Shown piece by piece: positions 8,453 to 17,704 of a stretch of DNA of 64,000 nt. The translations under genes were made by a program, and so were the position numbers. Origin of the DNA: CAWVWD01 sp965662365 (lineage in GTDB: Bacteria; Bacteroidota; Bacteroidia; Chitinophagales; Saprospiraceae). The stretch's first letter is position 1. Each line of letters begins with the position of its first letter. Under the pieces are notes generated by a model that searched no databases, was not told the DNA's origin, and saw nothing but the letters and a program-made list of their open reading frames with translations. Location: contig CBFIHR010000003.1 of NCBI GenBank assembly GCA_965662365.1, forward strand, positions 1 to 64,000, read 5' to 3'.

Positions 8453-11095
8453 ATGAAAAGATTCTTCCTATTTTTAATATTCTGTTGTTTAGGTTGGTTT
8501 TCGAATCAATCGTATGCTTCTCACTACTATGGTAGTGATATCTCATACACTTGCCTGGGTGGTAATCAATACGAGATAAAAGTACGCTATTATGCCGATT
8601 GTGGCTCAGGAGGAATGGGGGCAAGTATGGTACTTGCGGCAAATTCGAGCTGTGTCACCAATCAAAATATATTTTTATCCTTAACGACCACACAAGCTAC
8701 GGACGTAACTCCCGTTTGTCCGACTACTCAAACTTCTTGTAACGGAGGGACGGGCAGTTTTGGGATTGATATGTACGAGTACACAGGAACGGCAACACTG
8801 GCCGCTTGTTCTGACTGGGTCATTGACTACAATTCATGTTGTAGAAATGCTTCAGCGACCAATCTAAATTTTCCGACAACCTTTGGGCATTACGTCTATA
8901 CGTTATTGGATAACATTAATCAACCCTGTAATAATTCGCCACAAATCGCTGCTGCTCCAGATATGATTGCTTGTATAAGCGACACACTTTATAGCAGTGC
9001 GAATGCTTTTGACCCTGATGGTGATTCATTAGTGTATAGCTTAACAAACTGTTTGGATAATTCTACGACAGCAGCAGTCACCTACAATACAGGTTTTTCA
9101 GGAACGGCTCCCTTTACAGGTTCTACATCGATTGACCCTCAAACAGGTTTGATTACACTTGTTCCGACCGTTACTCATTCGGGATATATTTGTGTGATGA
9201 TTGAGGAATATCGCAATGGTACAAAAATCAATGAAACGGTGAAAGATTACATTATTCACGTTCAAAACTGTACGAATACAATACCTAAAGTTCACCAAAT
9301 TAATGGTGGAAATATTGCTGTAAACTCACAATTCACAGCAATGGCTGGTACACCTTTAAACCTTGATTTTTACGTTTATGATGCGGAAGTACAGGTAGGA
9401 ACACAAACGTTAAGTGCGACTTTACAAAATAATTTATCAAATATTAACACAACACTCAACGGTTCTACTTTTAATGTAACATGGACGCCAACAATGAACG
9501 ATATCGGAACACACTTTTTAGAAGTTCATTTTGAAGATGACAATTGTCCATTTATTGGTCAAAGTAATTATGTGGTCAAAGTCGAAGTTTTAGGTTTGCC
9601 GTTCGTGAATGCAATTGATGATGCGTTTTTTGGAATGGAAAATACGCCTTTGTCAGGAAATGTGGCATTGAATGATTTATCTTCAAGTAATATAAGCATC
9701 AATAGCACGCCTATTTCAAATCCTTCGAATGGAGTTATAGTACTCAATACTGATGGTAGTTTTACCTATACACCAAATCAAAGTTTTACAGGACTGGATT
9801 CCTTAAAATATGAAGCATTTATTTCAAATTTATTTGATACAGCAACCGTCTATATCAATATTCAACCAACAATAATTCCAACGCTTAACATTTCAGATAC
9901 GATTGTTCTAGGCGAATCTTATCCAAATTATTATTGCTTAACCGATTCAGCTACTTATGTATCCGATACATTAAATAATGCGGTCTTGACTTTCGTCAAC
10001 GATTCCTGTTTTACGATTTATGGCGATTATTTAGGAACGGACACCGTTACTTTGGCTTCCGCCAATGAAGTAGTCAACTTCTACATCACGGTCGTCAATG
10101 GCGTTTGGCCAGGTGACACAGACGATGATGCGTTGGTAAATAATGTCGATTTATTAAACATTGGTTTAGCTTACAATACCGTTGGCGTGCCTCGTAGCTC
10201 GCAATCTATACAATGGAATGGCTACTTAGCCGATGATTGGTCGATGACTTTCCCAAATGGCTTAAATGCCAAATACGCTGATGCCAACGGTGACGGAACA
10301 ATCAACGCCAACGATACAATGGCAATTATTCAAAACTGGGGATTGACTTATAATAAAAACGGTGGCGGAAATGGTGCTACAATTTATTTAGAAACTGCTG
10401 CTTTAACAATCACCAACGATTCTATTATTACGATTCCGATTATGTTAGGAAATGCGCAGTCACCAGTTTCGAGTATTTATGGTTTAGCCTTTTCGGTGAC
10501 GTATAATTGGGAATTAGTAAAAGATGGAACAGCTTATATTAGCTTTGATTCGACCTGGTTAGGTACAAATCAAAATATGATTGCTATTCAAAAAGATTTT
10601 TATAATAATGAAATAATAGAAGCAGCCGTTACTCGTATTGATGGCAATAATGTTAATGGTTTTGGACAAATCGGAACGTTAGGATTTACGATTCAAGACG
10701 ATATTATTCGTGGTGGCGATTCTTTATTTAGCTTTAATGTTTTAAATATTCAAGCCGTAGAAAGTGACGCTTCTACCGTTGATTTACAAGGTCAAAATCA
10801 AGATATTTATTGGCAAACTCTTATTGATATAGCAAACAATACACAAAATGTAAACTTATCCAATCACATCAATATTTATCCAAATCCTGCAACGGATTTC
10901 TTAAACATCGAAACAAAAGGTTTACAAATTGAAACCATTGAAATTTACGATTTAACTGGTCGTCAAATATTACAAAATCAAAACCTAATTAATAATAAAT
11001 TGGAAATTAGCACTTTATCCAATGGATTTTACATTGTCCACATTAAAACCAATTTGGGCGTTTGGAATGAGAAAATTATGGTCGTAAAGCCGTAA
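8453..11095 (+). CDS. Secreted cysteine-rich T9SS protein with dockerin-like pair
   Basis: About 880 residues. The signal peptide (MKRFFLFLIFCCLGWFSNQSYA) is followed at once by SHYYGSDISYTCLGG, the start of a cysteine-rich domain with DCG, SCCRN and a DPDGDSLVYSL motif, running to about residue 275. Next come a region with WTPTMNDIG, a tandem-95/cadherin-like unit (DDAFFGMENTPLSGNVALND, then GSFTYTPNQSFTG), two dockerin-like calcium loops (GDTDDDALVNNVDLLNIG and ADANGDGTINANDTMAIIQ), a cohesin- or carbohydrate-binding-like beta domain, and a type A sorting domain (IYPNPATDFLNIE to KIMVVKP). It should be exported by T9SS and attached to or released from the surface. The frame is open from 8360, and ATG codons at 8435 and 8453 both precede the signal peptide; I prefer 8453. 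The N-terminal domain is paralogous to that of the protein at 49027. Confidence 0.8.
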   Translation: MKRFFLFLIFCCLGWFSNQSYASHYYGSDISYTCLGGNQYEIKVRYYADCGSGGMGASMVLAANSSCVTNQNIFLSLTTTQATDVTPVCPTTQTSCNGGTGSFGIDMYEYTGTATLAACSDWVIDYNSCCRNASATNLNFPTTFGHYVYTLLDNINQPCNNSPQIAAAPDMIACISDTLYSSANAFDPDGDSLVYSLTNCLDNSTTAAVTYNTGFSGTAPFTGSTSIDPQTGLITLVPTVTHSGYICVMIEEYRNGTKINETVKDYIIHVQNCTNTIPKVHQINGGNIAVNSQFTAMAGTPLNLDFYVYDAEVQVGTQTLSATLQNNLSNINTTLNGSTFNVTWTPTMNDIGTHFLEVHFEDDNCPFIGQSNYVVKVEVLGLPFVNAIDDAFFGMENTPLSGNVALNDLSSSNISINSTPISNPSNGVIVLNTDGSFTYTPNQSFTGLDSLKYEAFISNLFDTATVYINIQPTIIPTLNISDTIVLGESYPNYYCLTDSATYVSDTLNNAVLTFVNDSCFTIYGDYLGTDTVTLASANEVVNFYITVVNGVWPGDTDDDALVNNVDLLNIGLAYNTVGVPRSSQSIQWNGYLADDWSMTFPNGLNAKYADANGDGTINANDTMAIIQNWGLTYNKNGGGNGATIYLETAALTITNDSIITIPIMLGNAQSPVSSIYGLAFSVTYNWELVKDGTAYISFDSTWLGTNQNMIAIQKDFYNNEIIEAAVTRIDGNNVNGFGQIGTLGFTIQDDIIRGGDSLFSFNVLNIQAVESDASTVDLQGQNQDIYWQTLIDIANNTQNVNLSNHINIYPNPATDFLNIETKGLQIETIEIYDLTGRQILQNQNLINNKLEISTLSNGFYIVHIKTNLGVWNEKIMVVKP

Positions 11096-11104
11096 ATAAT
11101 TAGC

Positions 11105-11136
11105 GTCAGAAGGCATTTTTAAAAATGCCTTCTGAC
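11105..11136. terminator. Bidirectional terminator
   Basis: GTCAGAAGGCATTTTT (11105-11120) meets its exact reverse complement (11121-11136), a perfect 16-bp arm pair followed by TTTT. It lies between convergent genes. The core AAGGCATTTT recurs in the hairpins at 20172 and 33628. Confidence 0.85.
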
Positions 11137-11146
11137 TTTTAAAAAT

Positions 11147-11905
11147 CTATTTTTTCTTAAACTTAATTGAAGTCCCTAAATCTGCTTTACCTTCCATTTG
11201 GTCTAACAAATCCGCTTTAATCGTCACTGTTTTACCGTCGTTAGAAATTTTCGCATCATCATTACTCACCTTTTTTACTTTACCAGGTAAGTTATAAATC
11301 GTGATATATTCCGCACCAGCTAACATCATTTTGACCATATCGCCACCTTCCTCTTCCAGCATTTCGGAAATTTCACTTTCGCTATCTTGTTTTTTACGAG
11401 TAACCGTGTGACTAAACCAACCTTTTTTATACGCAAAAGGATTAGAAGTCATAGAACCCGTCAAACCCATAGACGACAACATCCCAGCCGTCTCATCGCT
11501 TTCCAATAGTTTCCCCATATTTTTTGTAAAATAATCGACCTCGTCTATATCTTCAAAATCAAGGATAAAACTAATTTCACCGATTTGTTCACTTTCACTA
11601 ATTTTAGAAACCAATTTTACTTTTTTCCAAAACTCAGGCTTGTCCATATCATCAAGCGAACCCTGTTCTTTCAACATATCATAAGCCGCTATAATTGTAT
11701 CGACCTCCAGAGCATCTTCAGGCATTTCATCCGACATTTGACGAGCCTGCCCCAACGCACCAGACTCCATCAATGCTGTCATATCAATCATATAAGTGTA
11801 AGTCCCCGAACCATCTGTATTCAACGTCAGCTTCTCGATAATCGAAATACAACTCGTCGCTAAAATAGAAATGGTAACGACCACCATCATTAATGTTTTT
11901 TTCAT
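11147..11905 (-). CDS. Lipoprotein of unknown function
   Basis: A 252-residue protein with a lipoprotein signal ending ILATSC. The mature part is rich in Asp, Glu, Met and Ser, starts with a strand pattern (LTLNTDGSGTYTYMIDM), and has helical acidic stretches with a final basic tail (SIKFKKK). I recognise no enzyme motif. Its general look resembles Bacteroidota lipoproteins that follow a beta-strand/helix repeat pattern, but I cannot name a family. It is the only gene of its transcription unit, convergent with the T9SS protein and separated from it by the terminator at 11105. Confidence 0.75.
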   Translation of the reverse strand: MKKTLMMVVVTISILATSCISIIEKLTLNTDGSGTYTYMIDMTALMESGALGQARQMSDEMPEDALEVDTIIAAYDMLKEQGSLDDMDKPEFWKKVKLVSKISESEQIGEISFILDFEDIDEVDYFTKNMGKLLESDETAGMLSSMGLTGSMTSNPFAYKKGWFSHTVTRKKQDSESEISEMLEEEGGDMVKMMLAGAEYITIYNLPGKVKKVSNDDAKISNDGKTVTIKADLLDQMEGKADLGTSIKFKKK

Positions 11906-12039
11906 ATTTATAATTTTTATTTCTTAGCGATTAACAATTAGCCAACTGACTTAATCAAGCCCTTAACCGAAAATTCAACTTTTCCCTAAAGGATTTTGTA
12001 TAGACAACATGAAACATCACTGTCGTACTAATCACTAAA

Positions 12040-13053
12040 TCACAAATTTGTTAAAAATGCCATTGTATCCACGCCGTCAACATAATCCGTCAACGAAGGC
12101 GTCTGCGTTTGTCCAAACGGAACATGAGAAAAGTCAACAACAGGATTTTTCGATACGACATACTGAATATCCGATTGATGCTTTTCTAAAGTACTTTTCA
12201 ACTCTTCTTGATCATCATAAAAGCCATAATGGACTTGCGAAATGCGAGATTGTAAACTTTCATTTTCACTCAATAAAATACACGTTCCGAAGACCGTTGG
12301 AATTTTATTCATCGTCAACAAAGTATAACTATAATCATAATTATTCTTGTATTTGTTGTGCAACACCAATTCTTTAAACGAATGAAACACCTCCATCATT
12401 GAATTAAAATCATAGCCTTTCGGCAAATATAGCTTAGAAACATTGCGGCAACCTAAACCAAAATACTCAAAAATATCAACACCTAAAGCCAACAAATCTT
12501 CCTTTGTTTCTTCACCAGTTAACACCGCAACAGAAGTGCCATTTCTACGAATGATATTCGGCACTTTACCAAAATAAACCTCAAAATACCGAACAGTACT
12601 ATTTGAACCCGTCGCAATTACTGCATCAAAATCCGTCAATCTATCAATGATTTCAATATAATTTTCACAGTCCGAATCAATACTTTTCAAAAGTTTAAAC
12701 ACCAATTCCATCAACACCGTGTCTTTTTCCGACAGTTTGATTTTTGCTTTATGACCAGCCAAAAATACCGACATAAAATCATGGAAACCCACCAACGGAA
12801 TATTCCCTGCCATCACTAACCCCACTTTTTTAGGTGATTGCTTATCAATATTGTAGGCTTTCGCCCAATTTTCCAGCAGTTCCCTTTGCAAAAACGCATG
12901 GACAATATGATCAATCGCTTTTTGCGAATTTTCGACCGTAAACCATTTATTACGAATGTACGCCAATTGCTTAGCAGCGTTCACTATTTCCGTTTCGGAT
13001 TGTAAGCGTTCGCCCAAAGTCACTAATGTATCAATTCTCTGTTGTAACGTCAT
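12040..13053 (-). CDS. Acyl-CoA reductase, LuxC-like
   Basis: A 337-residue protein of the LuxC branch of the aldehyde dehydrogenase superfamily, which reduces activated fatty acids to aldehydes with NAD(P)H. Visible features are the VGLVMAGNIPLVGFHDF motif, the nucleotide-binding-like IATGSNSTVRYFEVYFG, and the catalytic cysteine in FGLGCRNVSKLY. It is shorter than classical LuxC (about 480 aa), as Bacteroidota homologues usually are. No luxD, luxE, luxA or luxB partner is nearby, so bioluminescence is not implied; a lipid or wax-type aldehyde is more likely. It is divergent from the photolyase gene, with a promoter at 13086-13120. Confidence 0.85.
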   Translation of the reverse strand: MTLQQRIDTLVTLGERLQSETEIVNAAKQLAYIRNKWFTVENSQKAIDHIVHAFLQRELLENWAKAYNIDKQSPKKVGLVMAGNIPLVGFHDFMSVFLAGHKAKIKLSEKDTVLMELVFKLLKSIDSDCENYIEIIDRLTDFDAVIATGSNSTVRYFEVYFGKVPNIIRRNGTSVAVLTGEETKEDLLALGVDIFEYFGLGCRNVSKLYLPKGYDFNSMMEVFHSFKELVLHNKYKNNYDYSYTLLTMNKIPTVFGTCILLSENESLQSRISQVHYGFYDDQEELKSTLEKHQSDIQYVVSKNPVVDFSHVPFGQTQTPSLTDYVDGVDTMAFLTNL

Positions 13054-13085
13054 TCTATTAAAATCATTAGGAATGAATAATGTTG

Positions 13086-13120
13086 CAAAGGTACAGTTTT
13101 AATAAAAAATAGCAGACAAT
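13086..13120 (-). promoter_or_regulatory. Promoter of the acyl-CoA reductase gene
   Basis: On the minus strand ATTG (13120-13117), a 23-base spacer and TACCTTTG (13093-13086) match the -33/-7 pattern. The -7 box lies 33 bases before the start codon. The spacer is at the long end of the range. Confidence 0.6.
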
Positions 13121-13133
13121 AGAACTTCTTTAC

Positions 13134-14816
13134 ATGAGAAATCGTGTTGCTATTTTGACAAACAGTATCATCAAAATTACACATTTAACAAAGTTTCCTA
13201 AACAAAGCGATACAATTTCCTATTTATCCACAAAGCAAGATTCGATAACAGCTAATACACTAAAAAATTTGAAAAAGCTAAAATTAATACTCGGCGACCA
13301 ATTGAATCATAGTCATTCATGGTTTGATGAAGATGGAACAAACACCTTGTTTGTGATGATGGAAATGCGACAGGAAACCGATTATGTGCGACATCACATT
13401 CAGAAAGTCGTTGGTTTCTTTTTAGCCATGCGACATTTTGCGAAAGCGATAACAAAAAGAGGATTTCGGGTAAAATATTACCAATTAGACGACGAAAATA
13501 ATCATCAAAATATAGAAGCAAATCTCAATCAATTAATTGCAGAACAAAGTATTCAACACTTTGAATATCAACTGCCTGACGAATATCGCTTAGATAAACA
13601 ACTCCAAAACTATTGCGAAAAACTAAATAAAAAAGGCATCACTACAAAAGCTGTCGATACCGAACATTTCTTAAGCGAACGCATGGATGTTTACGAAATG
13701 TTCAAAAATAAAAAAACGTATCTAATGGAAACTTTCTATCGCAAGATGCGAAAGAAATACCATATTTTGATGGAAACGGATGGTAAAACGCCTTTGACAG
13801 GAAAATGGAATTATGATGCTGAAAATCGTAAAAAATTACCTAAAAAAATTACGATTCCACCACCAAAAAATTACTATCGTGATGTCACCGGTATTGTTGA
13901 AATGTTGAAAAAAGCCGAGGTAAAAACCATCGGTCGCATCAAACCGAAACACTTTGATTGGGCAGTTACTCGATCTGAAAGTATGGAGATTTTAGACGAT
14001 TTTATTCGATTTCGTTTGCATTCTTTCGGTAAGTATCAAGATGCGATGACAGAACGAGATGCCTATTTGTTTCATTCTCGGATTTCATTTGCTATGAATG
14101 TAAAATTATTACATCCGTTAGATGTGATACATGCGACCATTGGTTATTGGCAATATCATAAAAATACGATTGACATTGCTCAAGTCGAGGGTTTCGTTCG
14201 TCAAATTATCGGATGGCGAGAATATATGCGTGGCATTTACTGGGCTAAAATGCCTGAGTTTGCCACCCTAAACTATTTTGAAAATACCGCTAAATTACCG
14301 GATTTCTTTTGGACGGGCAAGACTGATATGAACTGCCAAAGTCATGCGATTAATCAATCTTTGGATAAAGCCTATGCGCATCATATTCAGCGATTGATGG
14401 TGACCGGAAATTTCATGTCTTTGCTGGGCGTTCATCCTGATGAGGCAGACGAGTGGTATTTGGGTATTTATATGGACGCTATCGAATGGGTTGAAATCAC
14501 GAATACACGAGGAATGAGTCAATTCGCTGACGGTGGCATTGTCGGGACGAAACCTTATGTCGCCAGTGCCAATTATATGCACAAAATGGGCGAATATTGC
14601 TCAAATTGTAAGTATGACCGCAAAAAGAAATATGGCGAAAATGCCTGTCCTCTGAATAGTTTGTATTGGGATTTTTATGACCGAAATCGAGAGCAATTAG
14701 GTAAAAATCCTCGTATCGGTATGATGTATCGAATCTGGGATAAAATGGACAGCGAAGAACAATCTAAAATATTGGCTCAAGCCAAAAAGTATAAAGAAAA
14801 TGTGGAAGTGTTATGA
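13134..14816 (+). CDS. Cryptochrome/photolyase-related protein, FeS-BCP type
   Basis: A 560-residue member of the iron-sulfur bacterial cryptochrome and (6-4) photolyase group (PhrB/CryB-like). The antenna-domain start KLKLILGDQLNHSHSWF is typical. The FAD-binding helical domain contains GWREYMRGIYW, NFMSLLGVHPDEADEWY and the NTRGMSQFADGG region. Four cysteines that would hold the [4Fe-4S] cluster are present at residues 401, 489, 492 and 505 (CxxC plus two). The protein binds FAD and either repairs (6-4) photoproducts or signals blue light. The ATG used gives about 45 extra residues before the conserved start, and no internal ATG is available, so either the extension is real or a non-ATG start nearer KLKLILGD is used. 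Light-related function fits the nearby carotenoid genes only loosely. Confidence 0.88.
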   Translation: MRNRVAILTNSIIKITHLTKFPKQSDTISYLSTKQDSITANTLKNLKKLKLILGDQLNHSHSWFDEDGTNTLFVMMEMRQETDYVRHHIQKVVGFFLAMRHFAKAITKRGFRVKYYQLDDENNHQNIEANLNQLIAEQSIQHFEYQLPDEYRLDKQLQNYCEKLNKKGITTKAVDTEHFLSERMDVYEMFKNKKTYLMETFYRKMRKKYHILMETDGKTPLTGKWNYDAENRKKLPKKITIPPPKNYYRDVTGIVEMLKKAEVKTIGRIKPKHFDWAVTRSESMEILDDFIRFRLHSFGKYQDAMTERDAYLFHSRISFAMNVKLLHPLDVIHATIGYWQYHKNTIDIAQVEGFVRQIIGWREYMRGIYWAKMPEFATLNYFENTAKLPDFFWTGKTDMNCQSHAINQSLDKAYAHHIQRLMVTGNFMSLLGVHPDEADEWYLGIYMDAIEWVEITNTRGMSQFADGGIVGTKPYVASANYMHKMGEYCSNCKYDRKKKYGENACPLNSLYWDFYDRNREQLGKNPRIGMMYRIWDKMDSEEQSKILAQAKKYKENVEVL

Positions 14817-14848
14817 TTGGTGAATTATTAAACTGTCAGTTTATTCAT

Positions 14849-14880
14849 AAAAACGGAAATTTCGCTTGGCGAAATTTCCG
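14849..14880 (-). terminator. Terminator of the glycosyltransferase operon
   Basis: CGGAAATTTCGC (14854-14865) and GCGAAATTTCCG (14869-14880) form a perfect 12-bp stem with a 3-base loop. Read on the minus strand it is followed by TTTTT (14853-14849). It may also stop rightward transcripts from the photolyase gene. Confidence 0.8.
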
Positions 14881-14914
14881 CTCAAAATATATTAGCGTCT
14901 TCGTGTCGGCGCCT

Positions 14915-16042
14915 TCAATCTAACCCACAAACTCGCAAAACGCCAGCCGTCATGCGTTCCCACGAAAATTCTTTTTTCTTTTCAATAACCGCTTTTGTAA
15001 ATTCCGCTTCCTTATTATCGTTATAATATTTCAAAATCGCTTCCGCAATTTCGTTGCTATCGACCGCTGTCACGTAACCCGAAACGCCATTATTCACAAT
15101 CTCTGGCAAGCCGCCAACATTTGTCACGATCATTGGTTTTTCAAAATGAAAAGCTAACTGCGAAATGCCACTTTGAGTCGCTGATTTGTATGGCTGCACG
15201 ACGACATCAGACGCACCGAAATAATAACGCACTTCATCGTTTGGAATAAAATCATCTTTCAGAATGATATGATTGTGTAAATCATGTTGATCAATAATGT
15301 CCAAATATTGTTGTTGTTCGTCGTAATACTCTCCGGCGACAATAGCCTTGACGCCTAACGCTTGAATGCGTTTATCTGCCATTGCTTCAAGCAATAAATC
15401 CAAGCCTTTGTATTTCCGAATAAAACCAAAAAACAAAATATGTTTATCCGTTGGTTTGAGTTGTAAATGTTGTTGGGCTTCGGTTTTTGTTACTCGCTCG
15501 CCATAGTTATCATAGATCGGATGTGGAATAAATTCGACGGCTTTGTCCGAAGTGAATTGCCGCATATCTTGACCAACCGACTTTGACATCACCACAAAGC
15601 CGTCAACGGCTCCGACAAAATATTTGGCGAAAGCCCTATCGCCAGGACGCTTTTCGTGCGGAATGATATTATCAATAATCGAAGCGACTTTGGTGTGTCC
15701 GTTGCTTTTCGCAATCCGTAGAATCGTACCGAAACAAGGTCCCATAAATGGCAACCAAAACTTACAGATAATTAAATCAGGACGTTCATTTTTTAGTTTC
15801 AAACCAATACTTATCCAGTTCAGTGGATTAATAGAATTTATCGCTACGGAAATATCCAAATCTGGTTTGGCGTCAGAGGAATATTGTGTCTTGCCTGGGA
15901 ATAAAAAATTTGGATATTGCAAACTGAAAGTGATAATATTCACTTCGTGACCTTCATCTTTGTAGGCTTTCGCAATGCGTTCGTTGTAGGATGCTAAGCC
16001 GCCTCGAAGCGGATGTGCCGGCCCGATAATAGTGATTTTCAT
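14915..16042 (-). CDS. Glycosyltransferase family 4 protein
   Basis: A 375-residue GT-B fold glycosyltransferase. The N-terminal half starts with ITIIGPAHPLRGGLASYNER, the usual glycine-rich acceptor-side loop. The C-terminal half has the donor-binding strand HILFFGFIRKYKGLDLLLEA and the PYKSATQSGISQLAFHFEKP / VGGLPEIV segment that holds the acidic EX7E-type residues of GT4 enzymes. There is no signal peptide, so it acts on the cytoplasmic side, probably on a polysaccharide or glycolipid precursor. It follows the GT2 gene by 91 bases on the same strand. The donor and acceptor sugars cannot be read from sequence. Confidence 0.88.
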   Translation of the reverse strand: MKITIIGPAHPLRGGLASYNERIAKAYKDEGHEVNIITFSLQYPNFLFPGKTQYSSDAKPDLDISVAINSINPLNWISIGLKLKNERPDLIICKFWLPFMGPCFGTILRIAKSNGHTKVASIIDNIIPHEKRPGDRAFAKYFVGAVDGFVVMSKSVGQDMRQFTSDKAVEFIPHPIYDNYGERVTKTEAQQHLQLKPTDKHILFFGFIRKYKGLDLLLEAMADKRIQALGVKAIVAGEYYDEQQQYLDIIDQHDLHNHIILKDDFIPNDEVRYYFGASDVVVQPYKSATQSGISQLAFHFEKPMIVTNVGGLPEIVNNGVSGYVTAVDSNEIAEAILKYYNDNKEAEFTKAVIEKKKEFSWERMTAGVLRVCGLD

Positions 16043-16133
16043 ATCTATTTTTTTTCTCTCACAGATTTCTCAGATGTTCGCAAATGTTTTAGGTGACGTT
16101 TCCTAAACTTTTGAGGTTCCGTAAACATTGATG

Positions 16134-17078
16134 CTATTCTTTTTCCAAAACCGTTTCCACTTGATAATTATTCCTTTTAGGATTGACTCTGGCAATCATC
16201 TCTGCCAAAAATCCAGCTAAAAATAACTGCGTGCCGACGATAAAAAATAAAATTCCTAAGAAAAATAACGGTCGGTCGGTCATATTATATTCATCTAAAA
16301 AAATCTTATTATAAGATAAAATAATTAAGATAATCGAACCTAAAAAGAATAAAATCGCTCCTAATGTACCGAATAAATGCATTGGGCGTTTGCCAAATTT
16401 GCCAACAAAAGTGATAGATAATAAATCCAAAAGCCCCTTCACACCTCTATCCCAGCCACCAAATTTGGTTTCGCCATGGATTCGTGCTTGATGCTGGACG
16501 ACTTTTTCACCGATATTTTTGAAACCTTCCCATTTTGCAATCAATGGGATATAGCGGTGCATTTCGCCATAAACTTCAATATTTTTGACCACTTCATTTT
16601 TATAAGCTTTGAGACCGCAGTTGAAATCGTTAAGCTCGATGCCACTCATTTTACGAGTTGCCGCATTGAAAAACTTACTCGGAACGGTTTTCGACCATGG
16701 GTCATGTCGTTCCTTTTTCCAACCCGAAACCAAATCATAGTTGTCGGTCATAATCATTTTATACAAGCCAGGCACTTCGTCTGGTGAATCCTGCAAATCC
16801 GCATCCATCGTAATAACGACGTCGCCTTTTGCGTGTTCAAAACCGACATTTAATGCGGCAGATTTTCCGTAATTACGACGAAATTTCACGCCTTTTACAC
16901 TTGGATTTTTTTGGTGCAATGCTTGAATGACTTGCCATGAGGTATCCGTACTGCCGTCGTCAATCATTAAGATTTCGTACGAAAAATTGTTTTCCGTCAT
17001 CACTCGACGAATCCATGCTTCTAACTCTGGCAACGACCCTTCTTCGTTTAATAAAGGTACTACGATTGAAATATCCAT
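16134..17078 (-). CDS. Glycosyltransferase family 2, dolichyl/undecaprenyl-phosphate type
   Basis: A 314-residue GT2 enzyme of the DPM1/GtrB/ArnC type. The GT-A domain has VVPLLNEEGSLPELE at the start, the DDGSTD motif, the metal-binding ITMDADLQDSPDEVP, and the FNCGLKAYKNEV acceptor region. Two C-terminal membrane helices follow (about residues 232-255 and 268-292). Such proteins move a sugar onto a polyprenyl phosphate in the inner membrane. The gene probably forms an operon with the GT4 gene downstream. An inverted repeat that may be an insertion-like element sits just upstream at 17112-17144. Confidence 0.9.
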   Translation of the reverse strand: MDISIVVPLLNEEGSLPELEAWIRRVMTENNFSYEILMIDDGSTDTSWQVIQALHQKNPSVKGVKFRRNYGKSAALNVGFEHAKGDVVITMDADLQDSPDEVPGLYKMIMTDNYDLVSGWKKERHDPWSKTVPSKFFNAATRKMSGIELNDFNCGLKAYKNEVVKNIEVYGEMHRYIPLIAKWEGFKNIGEKVVQHQARIHGETKFGGWDRGVKGLLDLLSITFVGKFGKRPMHLFGTLGAILFFLGSIILIILSYNKIFLDEYNMTDRPLFFLGILFFIVGTQLFLAGFLAEMIARVNPKRNNYQVETVLEKE

Positions 17079-17111
17079 CTGCTTTACTATTCGTTTGAAG
17101 AAGTAATCTCA

Positions 17112-17144
17112 AAACCTATAAGGTCTCGGAAACCTTATAGGTTT
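17112..17144. repeat. Perfect 13-bp inverted repeat (ACCTATAAGGT type)
   Basis: AAACCTATAAGGT (17112-17124) and ACCTTATAGGTTT (17132-17144) are exact reverse complements around a 7-base loop. No T-run follows on either strand, so a terminator is not the obvious reading. It lies 34 bases upstream of the GT2 start codon. Similar ACCTATAAGGT palindromes occur as dispersed elements in Bacteroidota genomes, to my recollection, so a small mobile repeat is possible. Confidence 0.6.
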
Positions 17145-17333
17145 GAATACCGATTCTTGAGAAGACCTCTTTATTTTTATTATTGGCAAAAATAGGGATT
17201 ATTGTATAAGGAACAAGTTTTATTCTAACGTGAATTTTTGAGGTTATGCTATTATTAGAATTTATTTAACGATTTGAAGACCGCTCGGTGAACATTTTCA
17301 CACAATGTACTGAATAGGAATAACTCCGATTTT

Positions 17334-17687
17334 TTATAAAATTCTTGTGCCGTTTTCCACCAACATTGATGGATTTAAAAGAACAGTACCTTTTTTTTCA
17401 CAAACAGCAGCAAGTACCAAAACCTCTGATTTTACGCCTGCAATTCTTTTCGGTCGAAAATTCATAACAGCGACAATTTGCTTATTTTGTAAATCGTCAG
17501 GTGTATAATTTTCAGTAATTTGGGCAGAACTCGTCTTCAACCCTAAATCACCAAAATCAATCGTCAGTTTATAAGCTGGTTTTCTTGCTTTTGGGTTGAG
17601 TTCTGCAGAAATAATCGTACCGACCGCCATCTTGACTTTTAAAAAATCCGCAAAATCTATTGCTTCTAAATTTGTTAAATCTATCAT
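17334..17687 (-). CDS. csaA: tRNA-binding domain protein (CsaA-like)
   Basis: A 117-residue single-domain OB-fold protein. The family pattern is visible: VGTIISAELNPKARKPAYKL, GLKTSSAQIT, LQNKQIVAVMNFRPKRIAG, and a final LVLAAV strand. CsaA binds tRNA-like RNA and is reported to act as an export-related chaperone in Bacillus; the physiological role elsewhere is not settled. It begins 17 bases after the end of ggt on the same strand, so the two are very likely one transcript, though no biochemical link is obvious. Confidence 0.9.
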   Translation of the reverse strand: MIDLTNLEAIDFADFLKVKMAVGTIISAELNPKARKPAYKLTIDFGDLGLKTSSAQITENYTPDDLQNKQIVAVMNFRPKRIAGVKSEVLVLAAVCEKKGTVLLNPSMLVENGTRIL

Positions 17688-17704
17688 TCCTTTTTATAAA
17701 ATAA

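Noticed and set aside
12040..13053. Bioluminescence from the LuxC-like gene
   Set aside because: No luxA, luxB, luxD or luxE is present, and LuxC-type reductases are common in non-luminous Bacteroidota.
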